Source: Vitrella brassicaformis (Eukaryota; Sar; Vitrellaceae). From it: 64,000 nucleotides of DNA. The translations under genes were made by a program, and so were the position numbers. Below the pieces are notes generated by a model that saw only the letters and a program-made list of their open reading frames with translations, ran no database searches and was not told the DNA's origin. Positions 58,904 to 64,000 of the stretch are shown one piece after another (position 1 is the first letter of the stretch; each line of letters opens with the position of its first letter). The stretch is from NCBI GenBank assembly GCA_001179505.1, contig CDMY01000635.1, positions 185,373-249,372 on the forward strand, in the 5' to 3' direction.

Positions 58904-61190
58904 GGGGTGTGTGTGTGTGTATGTGTGTGTGTAGGTATTGGCCGCTGTTGGGTCGGCTCGGCTGTCGTCGAGAGCTGACTGACGTGATAGAGGAGATGAT
59001 AAGCGAGCTGGGTGTGGGGCACACGTGGACATACGGCAGGGGAGACGATACCGAACACAAACAGCTCCAGCACGACGACGACGCACAGGGGTTTCTCGGC
59101 GCTGACTTCGACTGGTCTGAGGAAGCGCAGGCATACCGAATCACACACATGGTATGGCTGTCTGTCTCACGGACAGGCGGATGCTCATTTCCTTCCTCTG
59201 CGCTGCGCTGCGCTGCGTGTGGTGAATGGTATGCTTTGCTGGCAGGTGTGTGGCGACGCGTGGGACGCCTGTGGGGGCGGTCCCCTGTCGGCAGTGGGTG
59301 TTGGTGAGGTCAAGGAGGGCGACTACGTCGTGGCCATCGATGGCCGCCGCCTGTCTCGACACATCACCCCACAACACACACTCAGAGACAGAGCTGGCAA
59401 AGAGGTACACACGTACAACCGGACGGACACACGCCCACGCATATATCAACGCCTGCCTCTTCTGCACTGCACGCGTCAGGTGTACGTGACCATTGTGCCT
59501 TCCCGCGACCTCCCCGCCTATCTGGCGTGGAAGAGCGCCGACACTCCTTCCTCTCCCTCTCCGCCCACAGCCCCACCCCCACCGGCCGCAGCTGACCGCC
59601 GGAAGGACAGGGAGAGGGCCAGCAGCAAGGATAAGGACAAGGGCGGCGGCAAAGGCAGCAAGGGCGGTGGCACCACAGGGTTCCTGACCAAGCGGCGAGA
59701 CAAGAAGCGGCAAGGCGGCGGGAAGGGGCACAAGCACAAGGGCGGAGGAGGAGATGACGGTAGGGGAGGTGGTGGTGGTGGTGGTGGGAGCCGAATTGAG
59801 ATGCAGATGCTCCACCCGCCGTGGCGCACGTGAGTCACGGCTTTCTCTGACTATCTACTCACTCTGTGTGCGGCACCTGGTGAGTCGATGTGTTTGTTGT
59901 GTGTGTGTGTCGGTTTGTGTGTTGCAGAGTGCGCGTCAAGGCTGTGGGTGTGGAGTGCGACCGTGTGGGTCGGTGCAGGGACTGGGTGGAGAAGAACGGA
60001 AACACCGTGCACACACGAACCAATGGACGAGTCGGTGAGCTGCCTGACCAGACAGACCATGTTGGCGTCTATGCCATCCATGGCCATATGTGACTCTATA
60101 CCTCTCTGTGTGCCGATATGTAGGTTACGTGCGGGTGCCCGACACAGAGAGGCTGGGGTTTGCCGAGTTCCACCGGTAGGCGGCAGACAGACAGACATCA
60201 ATCACACACCACACCACACCACACACAACCTCCCCTTCCCTCCCTGTCTCAGCTACTATCTGGTGGAGTGCCAGCGAGACGCCCTCATCGTCGATGGTAC
60301 CCGCCCACCCCCCCCCACACACACACGAACACAAAAAGCACCGCCCATCTGTCTGCTCCTGCTCTCCTCTGCTCTCTCTCTGCAAGCAGTTCGTGGCAAC
60401 CTAGGTGGCTACTCGTCCGAGTTGATGCTGGAGAAGCTGCAGCGGCGCCACCTGGGGTACAACGCCCCCCGTCAGGGGCGGGGCGTCCCCACATCCTACC
60501 CCCGCCACTCGGTCGACGGCCCCATGGTCATGCTGGCAGACGAGAACGCCGGCAGCGACGCCGACGTCTGGTGCCACACATTCAAACTACTCAAGCTCGG
60601 ACCACTGGTGGGGTGGGAGCGACAGACACTGGGAGACGGACGAATGGCACCGCGCCATGCCATGGAAAACACGCGTCAACTAACTGAACTGCATGGTGTG
60701 TGTGAGTCAGGTTGGCAAGCGAACATGGGGCAGTGTGGTGTCGGTCGGTCCGTGTGACGTTGACCTGGTTGACGGCGGCACCGTGGCGGTGCCGTATGAG
60801 CACTACTTCACACACGACGTCGGCTTCGGCCTCGAAAACTGGGGGGTCGATCCGGACGTCACCGTCGAATACGCACCACAGCACTACGTATGTCCGTGTT
60901 GTGGCTACAGGACAGGATGGGATGGACGCCTTGGTGATGTGTAAGAGCACTTTTGTTGATATCTGTGTGTGGGTGTCTGTGTGAGGCAGCGGTCAGGCGT
61001 CGACCCGCAGCTTGACCGTGCTATCGAGATGGCCATGAAGCTGCTAGACAAGGGGGACGAGGAGAGGCAGAACGTGAGAGCTCGGCTGCGAGAGTTCCCC
61101 CCCAACCCCCGGGCAGCCGTCATGTTTCCCCCGGGGGACGGAGGTGACCCCCCGTCCACACAGCAAGACAAGGACGGACGACTGATGTGA
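54717..61190 (+). CDS. Tricorn-type protease (peptidase S41) with possible plastid leader
   Basis: Homologue of the archaeal/bacterial tricorn protease, a large peptidase acting downstream of the proteasome. N-terminal beta-propeller exons: GYYSMPTLHGDKVIFVCEDD, RLTSGLQCSFPLLSPDGKT, GVIARGQPFEMALWEGP, IGGLAWSPDGQWLAFAY and FKDFSPAFDRGGRYLYFLSN. An acidic insert (EEEEESEDEDEDEEESEDDD) interrupts it. The C1 domain is FFFDKHMGGLNWNRIKHKYW with MISELGVGHTWTYG; a PDZ domain follows (EGDYVVAIDGRRLSRHI, then DRAGKEVYVTIV), then a Lys/Gly-rich insert. The catalytic C2 domain has DVRGNLGGYSSELMLEKLQ, RHSVDGPMVMLADENAGSDA (nucleophile Ser), LLKLGPLVGKRTWG and GFGLENWGVDPDVTVEYAP. About 20 exons. ATG 54717 adds 44 residues that may form a bipartite plastid leader; the alternative start is 54849. 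The Ser that precedes the catalytic His is Gly here. Confidence 0.88.
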
Positions 61191-61786
61191 CTGAATGATG
61201 GATGGCGCTAGAAATGACGTCTAAGCTAGGCTGGCTGTGCGTCTGTGGTTATGTGTGCGTGTCCGTGTGCGTGTGGATGGTGTGCGTTGGTTTCGTAGGG
61301 GAAGTGGATGTGCGTGTGTGATGCGACTCGTATCGCTTGGTGCATTAGGATCGACTCTCTCCTTACATGTCACTGAGTCACAGATGTCTCTCTCCATCGC
61401 ACAGCAGCAGAGTGGAATGCGACAAATGGGTCCGCGTGAGTGACTGACTGTGATTGACGGCACCAATCGGTGAGTCGATCGGGCCGTCAATCGGTCAGCC
61501 AGCCCCGCACACACACTGGTGGCACGCCGCCTAATCTATCGGATCGGCTGCCTCATCAATGGCCTCCCTCGGACATCCTATCATCTCTACCTACACCATT
61601 CCATACCATTGGATACCGTATTGACCATAGCATCCAGCTGAGCTGAGCTGTACATATCCATCGATCGCTGCACACTCTCTACAGCAGCCAGCCAGCCAGC
61701 ACCACACGCATGGCATGCAATGCAGCCCATCCGTCTTAAGTGGGTGGATACAAGACACGTGTCTAGCTAAGCTGTTCTATCCTGCA
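61191..61786. other. Convergent intergenic region
   Basis: About 600 bp between the tail-to-tail tricorn and LAMTOR3 genes. TG/CG-rich and repeat-poor compared with other spacers. No gene or strong hairpin was recognised. Confidence 0.4.
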
Positions 61787-62789
61787 TCATTCTGGCGGCT
61801 CCTGCACGGCCGCAATGACTGTTTTCGGCTCTTCGAAGGCCATCAGCAGGTGCTTCAGCGTGTCCAAAAAGTACCCTGGACACACACACACACACACACA
61901 CAGGTAGACGCGATCATGCGCGAAAACGTCCGTCTGCCTTATATAGTGGAGGTTGAGGTGCCTGACTGACTGACCGATGTTGAGTGCTGGTGTGCCGAAG
62001 AAGGTCATGACGAGTGGCAGGTAGTTGACCTGGATGCACACCGTGTCCTCAAGGTACGTCTGCACACACACACACACACAACACACACATTCCACACAGA
62101 GGCAGGCCATGAGGAGCAACACACACGCATGAATCTCCCACCCGCCACTTGGCTCACAATGAGGTAGTTGGTCGGGCCCAGCGACGAGAGTTTGCCAATC
62201 TAAACCGCAGACAGAGCCATGCAGTGCAATGCAATGCGATGCATGGATTGGATCAGCGAAGCCATCTTTGCGTATATATCAGCCACCTGACCTGCAGCAC
62301 AGCACACGGATCTCACCTCACCTGGTCTGCACTGATGGAGAAGACGGTTGTGAGCATCTGGATGACCCCTGGGTCATGCACTGCCTCAGGCGGAGCTGAC
62401 ACACACACATACAGATACAAACAACACCAGGAGGGAGATCCCTGCACTGAGCATCCCTCGCCTCCTGCACTGAGCCGCATCTGAGTTACGTACGGTTGGT
62501 CCCTCCCCGACCTTTCATCATGAGCACACCGTCCCTATCGGTGATGACAGCTGTCTGCAGGCCTGCGACGCTGCAGCAAGCAATGCAACCACACACAGAC
62601 ACACAGACAGACAGACAGACAGACAGACAGACGCACAGCACAGCACAGCAAGGAGGCAGGGAGGGATGCAATACAATGCATAGATCAGAGTCGTCATGCA
62701 ATGCAATGGTTGCAACGATAGTTAGTGGCTGGCTCTAACTTTTGGCAGATCATCTCCAGGAACTCCTGCAGCGTCATAGTCCCCATCAT
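61787..62789 (-). CDS. LAMTOR3: LAMTOR3 (MP1)-like Ragulator subunit
   Basis: Small roadblock-fold scaffold protein; in animals it pairs with LAMTOR2 on late endosomes and lysosomes to anchor Rag GTPases and MAPK/TORC1 signalling. Five short exons give about 115 residues: MMGTMTLQEFLEMICQK, VAGLQTAVITDRDGVLMMKG, APPEAVHDPGVIQMLTTVFS, IGKLSSLGPTNYLI, TYLEDTVCIQVNYLPLVMTF with FGTPALNIGQ, and GYFLDTLKHLLMAFEEPKTV ending QEPPE. The motif GLxxxxxxDRDGV with a following hydrophobic strand, NYLPLV and a G-x-x-L helix match LAMTOR3 in order and spacing. Its length is close to the usual 120-125. The first ATG lies 28 bp from the palindromic promoter element. Confidence 0.82.
62590..62632. repeat. CAGA/CACA microsatellite in a LAMTOR3 intron
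   Basis: Several perfect CAGA units (about 62604-62631) follow a CACA stretch. On the minus strand this lies within the first or second intron of LAMTOR3. Confidence 0.7.
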
Positions 62790-63239
62790 CTCGCCCTCTT
62801 CACGCGCTCTTCAACATGCGAGCTTGTAAGCTCGCGAGACCCAGACTAAGGAGAACGAAGACGGCAGCGCGACCCCCTTACCGAGTGTGTGTAGATCCCC
62901 CTACCATCTTGCCGCATCGCTCCCGCCCGCGCGCAACCACGAGGCGTGTCTGCCGCAGTGATCAGATCACCGCACCGCGTTCAACGTCCCACACATAGAT
63001 GACGTGCTGAGCGAGGCAGCTGAGCTGGTTGGGTGCGGATCATCCAGCGACAGACAGCGGGAGCACTGCCTGCACGGCTGGCGAGGCCAGATCACGTCTC
63101 CACCGGCAAGCCACCCAACCGACGCTCTCCCACCCTCAGACCGCACTAACGAAGCGCAAGCAGCTTACCGCAGCGAGCGTCTGTCGCCCTTGCCTTCCTT
63201 GCTGCAGACATCAACGACGACTCAGCCAACGACCGACCG
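62790..63239. promoter_or_regulatory. Divergent promoter with perfect GCGAGCTT inverted repeat
   Basis: GCGAGCTT (62818-62825) and AAGCTCGC (62828-62835) form a perfect inverted repeat around GT. It is the most symmetric copy of the shared element, 28 bp from the LAMTOR3 ATG. The remaining 400 bp are GC-rich, lack simple repeats and probably include the 5' UTR of the gene starting at 63240. Confidence 0.55.
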
Positions 63240-64000
63240 ATGGCCACAGCTGACGCACTCCCCCTGCCGCCACCCTATGCCGCTGGCGTCTACGGCAGCA
63301 CAACGATGACGGACGGGGCCGCGGCCTATGTGGAGATGAGCGACAAGGCAGGCAGCAGCGAATTCACGCTCTGCATATCCGAGACGCCACCAACCACCGA
63401 GGCCATCCCGCCGCCGTCGGTCACGGACGCGGACAAGGGCACGCGGATGCGGCGGACGCACCACGGCCGACGGCCTTCGAACCTCAAGGTGTCGATCCCA
63501 TCCAAACTGGGGGGACAAGACGGCCAGGGCGCCAAGCTCAACGGATGGAACGGGCCGGGGGGTGCTGGTGGTGGGCCGGCTCCCAACACGCCACTGACGG
63601 CGCCTCCGCAGCAGAGTGCGTCGTTTGACAACGGGTGCAGGGGCAACAACAGCAACAGGCGGCACGGTCCCGGGCGGAGCCATGGCGGGGTGGGGGCGGT
63701 GACGGGCAATGCGGGCCAGCAGCAGCACATGAATGCCAAGGGGCTCGTCAGAATGCCCACTGGTGGGGTTTACGACAATGAGGTAAGGAAGGGGAGGGAG
63801 GGGAGGGAGGGGACAGACGAGAGAGACACCAGATAAGATACACGTTTGTTCCTGTGTGTGTGTCTTGATTTGATGTATGTCTCTGATCTGATTGATTATG
63901 TGTTGGTTCAGAGTTTGTCTGTGGAGCACGTCCTCGCCGCCTCGCCGACGCCTCATCACTTTTTCCGTCACCATCCGGCCTACCCCAACCGCCCCCCTCC
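63240..64000 (+). CDS. Disordered protein, partial, runs off the right edge
   Basis: The first exon (63240-63782) encodes about 180 residues beginning MATADALPLPPPYAAGVYGS. The sequence is rich in Gly, Pro, Ser, Asn and Gln. It includes a basic stretch (RMRRTHHGRRPSNLKVSIPS) and ends MPTGGVYDNE. After an intron with a TG-rich end, a second exon starts at about 63912 with SLSVEHVLAASPTPHHFF and continues to the window edge with no stop. No domain is visible in the part present; the functional region may lie outside the window. The ATG is the first in frame downstream of the shared promoter. Confidence 0.55.

Noticed and set aside
62590-62632. Possible CRISPR-like or regulatory array of CAGA units
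   Set aside because: Plain tetranucleotide microsatellite without spacers, inside an intron of a eukaryotic gene.

Overview
This is a nuclear window from a unicellular eukaryote. Genes are packed closely and split by many short introns. I could place 21 protein-coding genes, 20 of them whole and one running off the right edge. I found no rRNA, tRNA or CRISPR array. The mix of dynein-arm assembly factor DNAAF3 (motile cilia), ESCRT-II VPS36, LAMTOR3, a GH36 alpha-galactosidase, an introned tricorn-type protease with a possible plastid leader, high GC and sub-200-bp divergent promoters suggests an alveolate alga. A chromerid such as Vitrella is my best guess, but this is inference and no sequence search was run.

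Layout. Genes alternate between divergent (head-to-head) and convergent (tail-to-tail) neighbours. Divergent pairs are: cytochrome c peroxidase (-)/DNAAF3 (+) at 3.4 kb; PH-domain protein (-)/SAC3D1-like (+) at 13.4 kb; EBP2 (-)/unknown nuclear-type protein (+) at 20.3 kb; membrane-hairpin protein (-)/methionine aminopeptidase (+) at 28.2 kb; USP deubiquitinase (-)/alpha-galactosidase (+) at 36.2 kb; VPS36 (-)/F-box-like protein (+) at 47.2 kb; BAP31-like (-)/tricorn protease (+) at 54.6 kb; LAMTOR3 (-)/disordered protein (+) at 63 kb. Plus-strand genes without a partner are a cyclin (6.6 kb), an MFS transporter (15.3 kb), a small receiver/TIR-like protein (43.4 kb), a WD40 protein (50.3 kb) and a secreted protein (52.6 kb).

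The most striking regulatory signal is a repeated element, TGCGAGCT(T/A), in seven of the eight divergent promoters. It always lies on the + strand and 28-93 bp upstream of the minus-strand gene's ATG. Two of these promoters (28.2 and 36.2 kb) share a longer block that includes telo-box-like AAACCCTA sequence. Introns are mostly GT-AG with (TG)n in place of a clear polypyrimidine tract; several donors sit inside GTGA or GTCA microsatellites and two introns appear to be GC-AG. Two 300-N gaps are present (22032-22331 and 39518-39817). The first looks artificial because its flanks repeat each other; the second falls inside an intron.

The genes do not form one pathway. They cover redox defence, cilium assembly, cell cycle, RNA export, ribosome biogenesis, protein maturation and turnover, endosome/TOR scaffolding and sugar hydrolysis. 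All exon joins were inferred by eye from reading frame and family motifs, so boundaries may be off by a few bases.
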